Origin: Aquiflexum sp. TKW24L | GTDB lineage: Bacteria; Bacteroidota; Bacteroidia; Cytophagales; Cyclobacteriaceae | DNA length: 64,000 nt | Assembly (NCBI RefSeq): GCF_023502205.1 | Contig: NZ_JAMFLG010000006.1 | Span: 62,001 to 126,000, forward strand | Direction of reading: 5' to 3' | In this document: positions 26,961 to 35,170 of the stretch, in pieces | Position numbering within the stretch: position 1 is the first letter of the stretch | Layout: the number at the start of each line of letters is the position of its first letter | The notes under the pieces: model-generated | Seen by the model: the letters and a program-made list of their open reading frames with translations, nothing else | Told to the model about the DNA's origin: nothing | Databases searched by the model: none | Translations under genes and position numbers: made by a program

Positions 26961-26997
26961 GTTCTAGCCATCCCGATGGCTATCGGGACAATCCCCC
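26961..26997 (-). pseudogene. 5'-half tRNA-Ala copy carrying a palindromic insertion
   Basis: On the minus strand GGGGGATT, then TCCCGATAGCCATCGGGA, then GGCTAGAAC. The first and last parts match the 5' end and D-arm end of the intact tRNA-Ala (GGGGGATT...GGCTAGAGC); the palindrome replaces AGCTCAGCT. The rest of the tRNA is absent. It lies between the tRNA promoter and the intact tRNA, so it is part of the transcript leader. Confidence 0.7.
26971..26988. repeat. Dispersed palindrome TCCCGATGGCTATCGGGA, copy 2
   Basis: Seven-base arms TCCCGAT/ATCGGGA around GGCT; related to copy 1 at 10843-10858. Confidence 0.75.
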
Positions 26998-27013
26998 TTT
27001 TTTAATTGGTCTG

Positions 27014-27044
27014 CAAATATAGAAATGCTTTTGGATCAGACAAA
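27014..27044 (-). promoter_or_regulatory. Bacteroidota promoter of tRNA-Ala
   Basis: On the minus strand TTTG (27041-27044) is followed after 19 bases by TATATTTG (27014-27021), an exact match to TTTG-N19-TAnnTTTG. It lies ~65 bases before the mature tRNA 5' end because of the pseudo-tRNA piece in between. Confidence 0.8.
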
Positions 27045-27053
27045 AGAAAATCA

Positions 27054-27674
27054 CTATTCGGCAGAATAATTTACACGTGTCAGGATACTCCTTCCCAGGG
27101 TCACCTCATCGGTATATTCCAATTCTCCGCCGACAGGAATACCGCGTGCAATGGTACTCACATTGACTCCAAATTCCTTGAGCCTTCTGGTAATGAAGAA
27201 TGAAGTGGTATCCCCTTCCATGGTAGCCGGCAAGGCAAGGATGACCTCTTTTACCTTTTCATTTTCCGGACTATTTGCAATCCTTTGTATCAGCGATTCG
27301 ATCTGCAAATCATCCGGCCCAATCCCCTGAATCGGGGAAATCACACCGCCTAGGACATGGTAGAGACCGTTATATTGAGAGGTATTTTCGATGGCAAGGA
27401 CATCCGGGATGTCTTCTACGACGCAGATGATACTTCTTTCCCTCCTTCTTCCCGCGCAGATACTGCAAATCTCAGTATCTGAGATGTTGTGACATAGGCT
27501 GCAATACTTGATGTCTTTTCTGAGGGAAAGCAAGGATTTCGTCAGCTCTTCGGTGACGGTTTCTTTTTGCTTGAGGAGATGGAGGGCAAGCCTGAGCGCC
27601 GTCTTTTTGCCGATTCCGGGCAGACGGCTGATTTCATTGACTGCTTCTTCAATCAGTTTGGAGGGGAAATTCAC
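27054..27674 (-). CDS. recR: Recombination protein RecR
   Basis: A 206-aa protein of the RecFOR pathway that helps load RecA on gapped DNA. The order is helix-hairpin-helix ([17 protein letters not shown]), a four-Cys zinc finger ([16 protein letters not shown]), then the Toprim domain ([27 protein letters not shown]) and the C-terminal [16 protein letters not shown]. The GTG at 27674 is chosen because homologues begin at [11 protein letters not shown]; a longer ATG frame (from 27734) would overlap clpS. It begins 14 bases after the clpS stop, so the two are probably one transcript. Confidence 0.96.
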   Translation of the reverse strand: MNFPSKLIEEAVNEISRLPGIGKKTALRLALHLLKQKETVTEELTKSLLSLRKDIKYCSLCHNISDTEICSICAGRRRERSIICVVEDIPDVLAIENTSQYNGLYHVLGGVISPIQGIGPDDLQIESLIQRIANSPENEKVKEVILALPATMEGDTTSFFITRRLKEFGVNVSTIARGIPVGGELEYTDEVTLGRSILTRVNYSAE

Positions 27675-27688
27675 TTTTCCTGTAAAAG

Positions 27689-27982
27689 TTAGACGATGGT
27701 AGCTTGGATTCCTGCGTCCAAAATCGCCTCGCACATGGGCTTCAATTTGGAACGGCTACCCTTTTTGACGGAACATTTTCCTTTGTAGTGTATGATCAAA
27801 GTGCACTGCTCGGCCTGTTCAGGGCTATGCTGACATACTTTGATAAGGATCTTGGCTACGTGTTCAAAAGTATTGAAATCATCATTAAACACCACCAATT
27901 CGCATTCGTCTGTGTCGATCATTTCCTCTACAAGGACCTCGACCTCTTCTAACATGGGATATGTCTGAGTATGGTAATTCAT
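27689..27982 (-). CDS. clpS: ATP-dependent Clp protease adaptor ClpS
   Basis: A 97-aa N-recognin that delivers N-end-rule substrates to ClpAP/ClpCP. It shows the family core: [17 protein letters not shown] (substrate-pocket Asn-Asp pair) and [19 protein letters not shown] with the pocket His. The N-terminal extension is short and acidic. It is upstream of recR and divergent from the symporter. Confidence 0.92.
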   Translation of the reverse strand: MNYHTQTYPMLEEVEVLVEEMIDTDECELVVFNDDFNTFEHVAKILIKVCQHSPEQAEQCTLIIHYKGKCSVKKGSRSKLKPMCEAILDAGIQATIV

Positions 27983-28035
27983 TTTGCAAATTTAATAATT
28001 ATGGGCAATTTAGCGAAATCTACCCTTAAGCCACT

Positions 28036-29478
28036 ATGGATCCAAAGTTAGTTCTAATCGTAATAAAATCATATTTTGCGCTCTTGTTTTTGATATCTTG
28101 GTTTACTTCAAGAAATGTTTCCAAAGACACTTTTTTTACAGGAGACAGACAATCACCTTGGTTTTTGGTTGCTTTTGGGATGATCGGCGCTTCACTATCG
28201 GGAGTAACTTTTATTTCAGTTCCGGGTGAAGTCGGCAATACCAGTTTTCATTATTTCCAGGTAGTATTGGGTTACACATTGGGATATTTTGTCATCGCTA
28301 AGGTACTCCTTCCGCTGTATTACAGGATGAACCTTGTTTCTATTTATGCCTACTTGGAATCCAGATTTGGTTTTTGGTCATATAAAACGGGCGCCTTCTT
28401 CTTTATTTTATCAAGGACTTTGGGTTCCTCTATCCGGGTATTTTTGGTAGCAGGGGTACTTCAATTGGTTTTGTTTGACAATTGGGGAATCCCATTTTGG
28501 GTCTCTGTATTGATCACAGTATCATTAATATGGCTGTATACACATCGCGGAGGGATCAAAACAGTAGTCTGGACAGATACTTTGCAGACATTGTTTATGT
28601 TGTTGGCAGTTGTCATCAGTATTTATCTGATTGGTAAAGACCTTGGGATTTTGACAATCAAACAGTTTATAGGCACCATTGCCGATGATCCCCGTTCCGA
28701 AATTTTCAATTGGGATTGGAAATCGGGAACCAATTTCTTCAAGCAATTTGCCTCCGGTGCTTTTATCACCATCGTCATGACAGGATTAGATCAGGACATG
28801 ATGCAGAAGAACCTGACCTGCCGCAATATCGGAGATGCCCAGAAAAACATGTTTTGGTTTACCATTATCTTGGTAGTAGTCAACTTGCTTTTCTTGTCTT
28901 TGGGAGTTCTTTTGTACCTCTATGCGGAGACAAATGGCATCGCACTTCCCACCAAATCCGATGATTTGTACCCTCTACTTGCCACTACCTATTTCAGTTC
29001 CTTTGTTGGGATTGTATTTATCTTGGGTATTACCGCAGCTGCCTATTCGAGTGCTGATTCGACTTTGACAGCATTGACCACCTCATTTTGTTTCGATTTT
29101 TTGGAAATAGAAAAGAAATTCAAAAAAGAAGATCAGGTCAAAGTACGCAAGCAGGTTCATATTGGCTTTACGGCATTGATGTTTTTGGTAATATTGATGT
29201 TCAGATGGATCAATGACCAAAGTGTCATCAATTCAGTGTTTATCATTGCGGGATATACCTATGGTCCATTGCTTGGATTGTATGCTTTTGGCTTGTTTAC
29301 CAAGTGGGAAATAAAGGACAAATTTGTGCCATACCTTGCAGTGGCCGCACCATTAATCGCATTTACTATCAGTCAAAACTCTCAGGAGTTGCTTTGGGGA
29401 TATAAGTTTGGTTTTGAAGTCCTGATTTTAAATGGATTATTGATGTTTACAGGACTGTATTTGATCAGAAAAAAGTAA
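28036..29478 (+). CDS. Sodium:solute symporter (SSS family)
   Basis: A 480-aa transporter with 13 or so predicted membrane helices. Family motifs are GMIGASLSGVTFISVPGEV in TM2 (the unwound helix with the first binding region) and FILGITAAAYSSADSTLTALTTSF in TM8, where the Ser/Thr cluster forms the Na2 sodium site, as well as TGLDQDMMQKNLTCRN. The substrate cannot be deduced. Divergent from clpS; its stop directly abuts the stop of the convergent XRE gene with no bases between. Confidence 0.93.
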   Translation: MDPKLVLIVIKSYFALLFLISWFTSRNVSKDTFFTGDRQSPWFLVAFGMIGASLSGVTFISVPGEVGNTSFHYFQVVLGYTLGYFVIAKVLLPLYYRMNLVSIYAYLESRFGFWSYKTGAFFFILSRTLGSSIRVFLVAGVLQLVLFDNWGIPFWVSVLITVSLIWLYTHRGGIKTVVWTDTLQTLFMLLAVVISIYLIGKDLGILTIKQFIGTIADDPRSEIFNWDWKSGTNFFKQFASGAFITIVMTGLDQDMMQKNLTCRNIGDAQKNMFWFTIILVVVNLLFLSLGVLLYLYAETNGIALPTKSDDLYPLLATTYFSSFVGIVFILGITAAAYSSADSTLTALTTSFCFDFLEIEKKFKKEDQVKVRKQVHIGFTALMFLVILMFRWINDQSVINSVFIIAGYTYGPLLGLYAFGLFTKWEIKDKFVPYLAVAAPLIAFTISQNSQELLWGYKFGFEVLILNGLLMFTGLYLIRKK

Positions 29479-29844
29479 TCAGAGTTCCTGCTTTGCGATA
29501 AGTTCATTGATTTTCTTTAATTTTTGAATGTTGCTTTCCAGTTTTCCGGAGCTTCCGTCAAGGTCAACCAAAATAGAAACCAAGCCACTTTGATTTTTTT
29601 GCGACTCCTGTAAGTGGTTTACGGTTGGTATTTTTGAAATCAATTCCTGCACGTCCACCTCGTACAAGTCGGCAAGCCTGATGGCATCCTCCATTTTGAG
29701 GTTAGATCTACCCTGTTCGTATCTGGAATAGGCAGTATAATCTTTCTTGCCTAAATATTCTGCTATATATTCCTGTGTATACCCTCTCAAAACCCTATGC
29801 TTACGGAGGTTTTCTGCGATGTGACTTTTCAATGCTGTTTCCAT
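29479..29844 (-). CDS. XRE-family helix-turn-helix regulator
   Basis: A 121-aa DNA-binding protein. Residues ~5-60 form a Cro/C1-type domain (LRKHRVLRGYTQEYIAEYLGKKDYTAYSRYEQGRSNLKMEDAIRLADLY); the C-terminal part is a helical, possibly coiled-coil dimerisation segment (SGKLESNIQKLKKINELIA). Longer starts (29886, 29880) exist but METALKSH fits the domain edge. An inverted repeat AAAACG-N7-CGTTTT lies 74 bases upstream and may be its own operator. Confidence 0.88.
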   Translation of the reverse strand: METALKSHIAENLRKHRVLRGYTQEYIAEYLGKKDYTAYSRYEQGRSNLKMEDAIRLADLYEVDVQELISKIPTVNHLQESQKNQSGLVSILVDLDGSSGKLESNIQKLKKINELIAKQEL

Positions 29845-29917
29845 ATTCTTAAGATTTAGAATAGATATTGCAAAAAGCATACACATTTGTTCAGGCTTGG
29901 TAAAAAATCTATAAAAA

Positions 29918-29936
29918 AAAACGAATTATACGTTTT
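29918..29936. promoter_or_regulatory. Inverted repeat upstream of the XRE gene
   Basis: AAAACG and CGTTTT are perfect 6-bp arms around AATTATA, between the alkyltransferase-like gene and the XRE gene. Autoregulation by the XRE protein is inferred. Confidence 0.45.
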
Positions 29937-29956
29937 GAAGCCGAAAAAATGAGGAT

Positions 29957-30298
29957 TTAGTCTTCCAATTTTATTTCGATAGGATTCCAAAAATGATGGT
30001 CAAAATTCTGAATCTTATCGTTTACAACCACAATCCCTTCCGATTCCAAGAGCTGTTGCATTTTATATGGTGGGGAGAAATGATGCTTGCCTGTCAGCAA
30101 TCCATTCCTATTGACAACCCGATGTGCAGGAATATCTGGATGCGCATGGCATGCGTTCATCGCATATCCTACCATGCGGGCACCACTCTTCAAGCCAAGA
30201 TAGTTGGCAATGATTCCGTAGGAAGTCACCCTTCCTCTTGGGATCAATCTGACTACTTGATAGACCAGGTCAAAATAGTTTTCTCTTTCAGGCTTCAT
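29957..30298 (-). CDS. Alkyltransferase-like protein (MGMT fold without the acceptor Cys)
   Basis: A 113-aa protein equal to the DNA-binding domain of O6-alkylguanine-DNA alkyltransferase. Helix-turn-helix RGRVTSYGIIANYLGLKSGARMVGYAM with the arginine finger is kept, but the acceptor motif PCHRV reads PAHRV, so the catalytic Cys is Ala. Alkyltransferase-like proteins bind O6-alkylguanine, flip it and flag it for nucleotide excision repair rather than repairing it directly. The start overlaps the end of the MscS gene by 11 bases, indicating translational coupling. Confidence 0.9.
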   Translation of the reverse strand: MKPERENYFDLVYQVVRLIPRGRVTSYGIIANYLGLKSGARMVGYAMNACHAHPDIPAHRVVNRNGLLTGKHHFSPPYKMQQLLESEGIVVVNDKIQNFDHHFWNPIEIKLED

Positions 30299-31163
30299 TC
30301 AGAAGATTTAACAATGACTGATGCAGTTCCATTTTGATATCTTGTGCTTGGGTCAAAGAGGAATCCAAGGAAACTAGGATACTATAAACTTCCTTTTGGA
30401 TAGAAACCAATTCTACTTTGATATTGCTTACTTCATTGTTTTTAATCCTTTTTTCAAAAGCTGAAGTAAGTTGGGATTCTATTTCGGCTAAGGTAAATTT
30501 TTGGTGATAGGGTAATTCCATTTGAAAATTAATTTTTCTATGGTCCAATCTGCTTAAATTAGTGACTTGAAGTCCAAGGACAAGGTTGTTCGGGATTATC
30601 GTTTTATACCCATCTTCCTTCAGAATGACCACATTGAGCAATGTAATATCCTCAATGACACCGGTGTTTTCGCCGATTTTGATGGTATCTCCCAAAGCAA
30701 ATTGGTCTGTAAACATGATAATCAGGCCATTGATGATGTTATTGACATAATCCTTGGTGAGGATGGCAATAGCCGCAGCTACGATGGTCAGGCTAGTCAA
30801 AAATTCCAAAGGCTGGATATCAAAAGCAAGCATTACTGCTATGACAAAAACGACTGAATTGAGTATATTCGAAATCCAGGCAATGCCGAGTAGGAAGTTG
30901 CCATGAACCTTTTCATCAATTGTTTTCCTTATATATAGTCGAGCTGTGATAATCCTGCCAAGTGAAATAAGGATATTGCCGCCCAATAAAAACAAAACGG
31001 CACGATGGATGCTGTTTAAGCCTGGAAACTTGGAAAGAGAATACTGGATTTCAGGGATAAATTTTGCACCAAGAAGAAGGAAAAGGTAAATGACCAATTT
31101 TAGGATAAAGACCCTTTTCTTTTGGGACTCAATAGTCTGGATAAGGGATTTTTGTATTTTCAT
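30288..31163 (-). CDS. Small-conductance mechanosensitive channel, MscS family
   Basis: A 291-aa inner-membrane channel that opens under membrane tension. Four hydrophobic segments lead to the pore helix region (FLTSLTIVAAAIAILTKDYVNNIINGLIIMF), followed by the beta domain with FALGDTIKIGENTGVIEDITLLNVVI and VIIPNN-type motif (KTIIPNNLVLG). The C-terminal alpha/beta domain is shorter than in E. coli MscS. A TTG ten codons upstream (31193) was not used. The gene overlaps the alkyltransferase-like gene downstream and is divergent from the SDR gene. Confidence 0.92.
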   Translation of the reverse strand: MKIQKSLIQTIESQKKRVFILKLVIYLFLLLGAKFIPEIQYSLSKFPGLNSIHRAVLFLLGGNILISLGRIITARLYIRKTIDEKVHGNFLLGIAWISNILNSVVFVIAVMLAFDIQPLEFLTSLTIVAAAIAILTKDYVNNIINGLIIMFTDQFALGDTIKIGENTGVIEDITLLNVVILKEDGYKTIIPNNLVLGLQVTNLSRLDHRKINFQMELPYHQKFTLAEIESQLTSAFEKRIKNNEVSNIKVELVSIQKEVYSILVSLDSSLTQAQDIKMELHQSLLNLLNEA

Positions 31164-31222
31164 AGAAAGAAAAATATAGGCTAATTTTGGCAAAAGTAAT
31201 AGAAACTCAAAAACTTTGATTT

Positions 31223-31900
31223 ATGGAAAGGAATTTAATTATCACGGGTGCTGCCGGGAATTTGGGAAAAGCAGTCGTTGAAAAATTTAAGAGGGAAGGT
31301 TATAGAATTATAGCTACGGTTTTGCCCGGTTCAGGGGAAACAGTAGAAGAAGCGGATGATGTATATGAGGTAGATGTTACGGATGAAAATGGTGTCAAAG
31401 ATTTTGCAAATGACTTTATTATGCAATATGGAGAAGTAGATGCCATAGGATTGCTTGTAGGAGGATATGCAGGTACTGATATTGAACATACGGGTCTTGA
31501 AGATCTTGACAAAATGATCAAACTTAATTTTTATTCTTCATTTAACATGGTCAAAAATTTTTTGCCATTAATGAAGAAAGCTGATTTTGGAGATTTTTTG
31601 TTCATTGGAGCGCGGCCTGCCTTACAACCTGAGGATGGAAAAAACGTTGTGGCATATGCTTTGAGTAAAAGCCTTGTCATACAACTTGCCAATTATGTTG
31701 CGGAGGATGTGAAAAATACAAAGATCCGGGCTCATGTATTTGTCCCAAGCATCATTGATACTCCGGAAAACAGAGCTTCCATGCCTGAAGCTGACTTTAG
31801 CCAATGGGTAAGTCCGTCAGAAATAGCAGAGGCTATGCACTATGCGGTCAATAATCCATCCCTTAGGAATATGACATTCAAATTATATGGAGGAATCTAA
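31223..31900 (+). CDS. Short-chain dehydrogenase resembling dihydropteridine reductase
   Basis: A 225-aa Rossmann oxidoreductase. TGAAGNLGKAV binds the nucleotide and AYALSKS carries the catalytic Tyr and Lys. At the place of the usual catalytic Ser there is FIGARPAL, the same pattern as quinonoid dihydropteridine reductases, which work without that Ser (family knowledge). So a pteridine or quinonoid substrate is plausible, but not proven. The downstream gene starts 14 bases after the stop, so it may be cotranscribed with the two secreted proteins. Confidence 0.85.
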   Translation: MERNLIITGAAGNLGKAVVEKFKREGYRIIATVLPGSGETVEEADDVYEVDVTDENGVKDFANDFIMQYGEVDAIGLLVGGYAGTDIEHTGLEDLDKMIKLNFYSSFNMVKNFLPLMKKADFGDFLFIGARPALQPEDGKNVVAYALSKSLVIQLANYVAEDVKNTKIRAHVFVPSIIDTPENRASMPEADFSQWVSPSEIAEAMHYAVNNPSLRNMTFKLYGGI

Positions 31901-31914
31901 ACCAATCGTTAAAT

Positions 31915-32601
31915 ATGAAAATGAAAATTAAACTTATTCTTGTTGCCCTGATTGCTTTCGTCGGAGTCAGCAATGCCCAGACCCAAAAGGACACCAGGCC
32001 TTTAAGGGAATTCAATGTGGTAAAAGTTTCCAATGCCATCAAAGCGGAATTGATTAGGGGTGAAGAAAATAAAGTTGAGATAACCGCAAGCGGAATCGAT
32101 GTGGGAAAAGTAGAAACATCTGTCGTTGGAGATGTTTTGGAAGTAAGACTTGCAAGGGGTAATTATAGAAACCATGCTGTAAGAGTGGTGGTTACTTATG
32201 TGGATATTCAAGGCATAGAAGCAACCTCAAGTGCTCAGGTAGTTGCAAAATCTAGGTTGGATGCCAAAGAAGGTTATTTGATAACGTCCAACAATGCTTA
32301 CCTGGAAGCCACAATCGAAGCAGATAAGTTAAATTTGAATGCTTCTACCAATTCCCGGATTTTTGTTAATGGAAATGTCAAGCAATTGGAGGCAAATGCA
32401 TTTACCAATGCTCAAATAGACGGATTTAATTTAGTTGCTGAAAACGTAAATGTATTGGGGAATACCACTGCTAGTATCAGTTTTACGGCAAAAAACTCCA
32501 TCAATGGATCGTTGGCGACTGCCGCAAAAGTAGAGTATGATGGCAATCCCGCCGAAATTAATGTAAAAACCGGTACAGGCGGAAGCATCAAGAAAAAATG
32601 A
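31915..32601 (+). CDS. Secreted head-GIN domain protein (DUF2807)
   Basis: A 228-aa exported protein with a signal peptide ending near VSNAQ. The rest is a right-handed beta-helix-like DUF2807 domain with the repeated short strands and Asn ladders of this family (ATSSAQVV, LITSNNAYLEATIEAD, NLNASTNSRIFVNGNVKQLEANAFTNA). Such proteins are common in Bacteroidota and are thought to be surface or periplasmic; function is unknown. Its stop overlaps the next start as ATGA (4 bases). Confidence 0.88.
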   Translation: MKMKIKLILVALIAFVGVSNAQTQKDTRPLREFNVVKVSNAIKAELIRGEENKVEITASGIDVGKVETSVVGDVLEVRLARGNYRNHAVRVVVTYVDIQGIEATSSAQVVAKSRLDAKEGYLITSNNAYLEATIEADKLNLNASTNSRIFVNGNVKQLEANAFTNAQIDGFNLVAENVNVLGNTTASISFTAKNSINGSLATAAKVEYDGNPAEINVKTGTGGSIKKK

Positions 32602-33053
32602 AAAAAATTCTAATTGCTTCACTGATTTTATTTTCACTTTCATCCACCTCCCTTTTTGCACAGCAAAATGAGGAAGTAAGGAAAGTGATTGCTTCTTTGT
32701 TTGAGGGAATGAAATCAAAAAATATTGACCTGATCCAAGCCGCTTTCCATCCTGATGCTACCATGCAGACAGTAAAAACCTCTGAAAATGGTTCTGAATT
32801 GGGTTCTAATTCAGTAGCTGATTTTATTACTAGGATAAGTTCTACTCCGGCTACCACAATTTTGGATGAAAGAATCCTTGATTATCAGATCAAAGTGGAC
32901 GGAGATATGGCAGCAGCTTGGACGCCTTATGAATTTTATGTCAATGATAATTTCAGTCATTGTGGTGTCAATTCATTTCAATTGATCAAAACACCGGAAG
33001 GTTGGAAGATCACTTATATCATCGATACCAGAAGAAAAGAAGGCTGTAAATAA
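32598..33053 (+). CDS. Secreted NTF2-like (SnoaL/DUF4440-type) protein
   Basis: A 151-aa protein with a signal peptide (SSTSLFAQ) followed by a cone-shaped alpha+beta barrel pattern: VIASLFEGMKSKNIDLIQAAFHPDA, VADFI, DYQIKVDGDMAAAWTPYEFYV, NSFQLIKTPEGWKITYIIDT. This is the putative lumazine-binding/NTF2-like fold, with a hydrophobic pocket but no defined substrate. It is translationally coupled to the DUF2807 gene. Two Cys (HCGVN, EGCK) could pair after export. Confidence 0.85.
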   Translation: MKKILIASLILFSLSSTSLFAQQNEEVRKVIASLFEGMKSKNIDLIQAAFHPDATMQTVKTSENGSELGSNSVADFITRISSTPATTILDERILDYQIKVDGDMAAAWTPYEFYVNDNFSHCGVNSFQLIKTPEGWKITYIIDTRRKEGCK

Positions 33054-33108
33054 AATCTAACAGACCTCAGATTTTTATAGGTAATATGAGTGACTTAGAT
33101 TTCTTAGT

Positions 33109-33144
33109 ATAAAAAAAGGAGAGGTTTGACCTCTCCTTTTTTTA
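33109..33144. terminator. Bidirectional terminator
   Basis: AAAAAAAGGAGAGGT-TTG-ACCTCTCCTTTTTTT is a near-perfect hairpin usable by the NTF2-like gene on the plus strand and the OmpA-like gene on the minus strand. Confidence 0.92.
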
Positions 33145-33194
33145 CGATTTTTTTTTAGAATAGCCGAAACGGAGCTTTTTCCTCTTGGAAATTT

Positions 33195-35120
33195 CTATTC
33201 ATTGATTCCAATTACTTTGAATTCGGTCCTTCTATTGGTCTGATGTTCCTCTTCAGTTTGGGCATTTGCGATAATCAACTGTCGCTTGCCATATCCTTTG
33301 GCCACCATTCTGCTTGCATCGATTCCTTGAGATACCAGATATGCTACAGCTGATTCAGCCCTTCTTTGTGTCAGGGCATCGTTATATTCATCTGTTGCAC
33401 GTGCATCAGCATGCGAGCTCAGCTCAATACGGATACTCGGATTGTCTTTCAGGATTTTGACCAGCTTATCCAACTCAAGCGCTGCGTCCGGTCGGATATC
33501 TGCTTTGTCAAGGTCATAATAAATATTCTCCAGAACGATTGACCTTTCCAATATCAAGGCATCTAAGACTACTGTAGTATCAAGGGTGATATTGGTGACC
33601 TCTTGGATCAAATCCTCTGGTTTGGGAGTTTTGCCAATTGTCGTGTAGGTAATGCTTTTGCTGAAATAGCCACTTTTCGAGGCGATAATAGAGAAATTCT
33701 CCTCGGGGGTTAATGTAAACCTGAGTCTTCCGTTTTGGTTAGAGAAATCGCCTCCGACGTTTTTATTGGTTCGGTCATACAGCACCACTCTTGCTTGGGG
33801 TAGAATGACTTCTGTTCCATCGTCTTTTTTCTCCTTGGTAGTTACATTGAGGAACACGTTGACGATTTTTGGTTTTGGAGTTTTGTCCTCAAAAAAGTAG
33901 ATATCATCATCCCCTAAGCCCCCTTCCCTGTTGGAAGAAAGAAATCCCTCTATGGGATATTTGGTAAAGAATATTCCAAAATCATCCGCCACAGAATTGA
34001 TATTTGATCCCAGATTCTTGATTTCCCAGCCATTTTCTGTCCTTTCTGCTACAAATAGATCCATTTTTCCAAATCCGGCATGTCCGTCTGAAGCGAAAAA
34101 TATCTTTCCATCGGAAGCGATATAGGGGAACATTTCATTGCCCGGAGTATTGATCTGATTTCCCATATTGACGGCATTTCCAAAATCTCCGTTGGCAAGC
34201 TTGGTAGCTTTATACAAATCCAAGCCTCCTTTTCCATCAGGTCTGAGAGATGAAAAATAGAGCTCGTTTCCATCTGGACTAAAGGCCGGAGTGGTATTGG
34301 TGTAAAACTCATCTTCATTGACCGGCATCCAAATCGGTTGGGTGTAGCCACCGCCGCGAAAGTAGGATACAAACAACTGAACATCAGGTAGGTCTTTTGT
34401 AGAAGTTGAGTTTCCCCTGGCGTAGATCAAGGTGTTTCCATCAGGACTCACAGCCATCGAGCCTTGGTTTAAATTGTCCTCATTACGGAATTCTGGAAGT
34501 TGCTGTATACTTTGGACATCTACTTTTATACCCTCGGCTCTAGTACGGAACATTTTCAAGTAAGGCGTTCCTGTGGAGGCATATATGCCACTGCTTTGTC
34601 TATTGCTTGTGAAATACAGAAAGCCTGCATTTACTACCGGGGAATATTCTGCGAGTGGAGTATTCAAAAGTTTGTAATTTTCTACCTGAACAAACTCCCA
34701 ATAATTCTGGATTTCATCAATTTTCTTGAGATTGGAAAGCTCAAGGTTGACAAGTTGGAGAAATTTATCATCCAAAGTCAGGCCTTTGGCTTTTTCAAAT
34801 GCTTCTGTAGCCTGATCGTATTCGCCTTGGCTTTTTAGACTTTGACCCAATCGAAAATAGGTATCGAAAGTTTCTTCCTCCGCGACTACCTTTTCATAAT
34901 AGGCTTTTGATTCCTCAATCCTATTGGAAAGCCTGTAGCTTTCTGCTACATAAAAATTAGCCTGCTTGTTTTCCGGTTCTTTTTCAAGAATTTTCGAAAA
35001 AGTATTGATTGCGATTTGGTATTCACCTGACTGGAACTGGTTTTGGCCTTTTTGGTACATGCTAGTGCAAGCACCTAGCAGTATGGGTATCAAAACAAGA
35101 AATAAAGCAATTCGCTTCAT
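33195..35120 (-). CDS. PorE-like envelope lipoprotein: TPR, PD40 propeller, carboxypeptidase-regulatory-like and OmpA domains
   Basis: A 641-aa lipoprotein (lipobox LLGAC). Residues ~25-140 are TPR repeats; ~165-420 are a beta-propeller with PD40 repeats (MAVSPDGNTLIYARG, PAFSPDGNELYFSSLRPDGKGGLD); ~425-510 resemble a carboxypeptidase regulatory-like domain (ARVVLYDRTN, IIASKSGYFSK); ~525-641 are an OmpA-type peptidoglycan-binding domain (IELSSHADARATDEYND...RRAESAVAYL). This order is that of PorE, the peptidoglycan anchor of the type IX secretion system, but paralogues with similar domains exist, so the function is inferred. Monocistronic with terminators on both sides. Confidence 0.88.
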   Translation of the reverse strand: MKRIALFLVLIPILLGACTSMYQKGQNQFQSGEYQIAINTFSKILEKEPENKQANFYVAESYRLSNRIEESKAYYEKVVAEEETFDTYFRLGQSLKSQGEYDQATEAFEKAKGLTLDDKFLQLVNLELSNLKKIDEIQNYWEFVQVENYKLLNTPLAEYSPVVNAGFLYFTSNRQSSGIYASTGTPYLKMFRTRAEGIKVDVQSIQQLPEFRNEDNLNQGSMAVSPDGNTLIYARGNSTSTKDLPDVQLFVSYFRGGGYTQPIWMPVNEDEFYTNTTPAFSPDGNELYFSSLRPDGKGGLDLYKATKLANGDFGNAVNMGNQINTPGNEMFPYIASDGKIFFASDGHAGFGKMDLFVAERTENGWEIKNLGSNINSVADDFGIFFTKYPIEGFLSSNREGGLGDDDIYFFEDKTPKPKIVNVFLNVTTKEKKDDGTEVILPQARVVLYDRTNKNVGGDFSNQNGRLRFTLTPEENFSIIASKSGYFSKSITYTTIGKTPKPEDLIQEVTNITLDTTVVLDALILERSIVLENIYYDLDKADIRPDAALELDKLVKILKDNPSIRIELSSHADARATDEYNDALTQRRAESAVAYLVSQGIDASRMVAKGYGKRQLIIANAQTEEEHQTNRRTEFKVIGINE

Positions 35121-35170
35121 AGGTATCTTGGATGTTTCTTAATGATTTAAATATAGGGTATTTATCAAAA

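Noticed and set aside
26721-26997. attL/attR scars of an integrated island at tRNA-Ala
   Set aside because: Duplicated tRNA parts are only ~120 bases apart with no integrase or cargo between them; tandem duplication plus small insertions explains the data with less.
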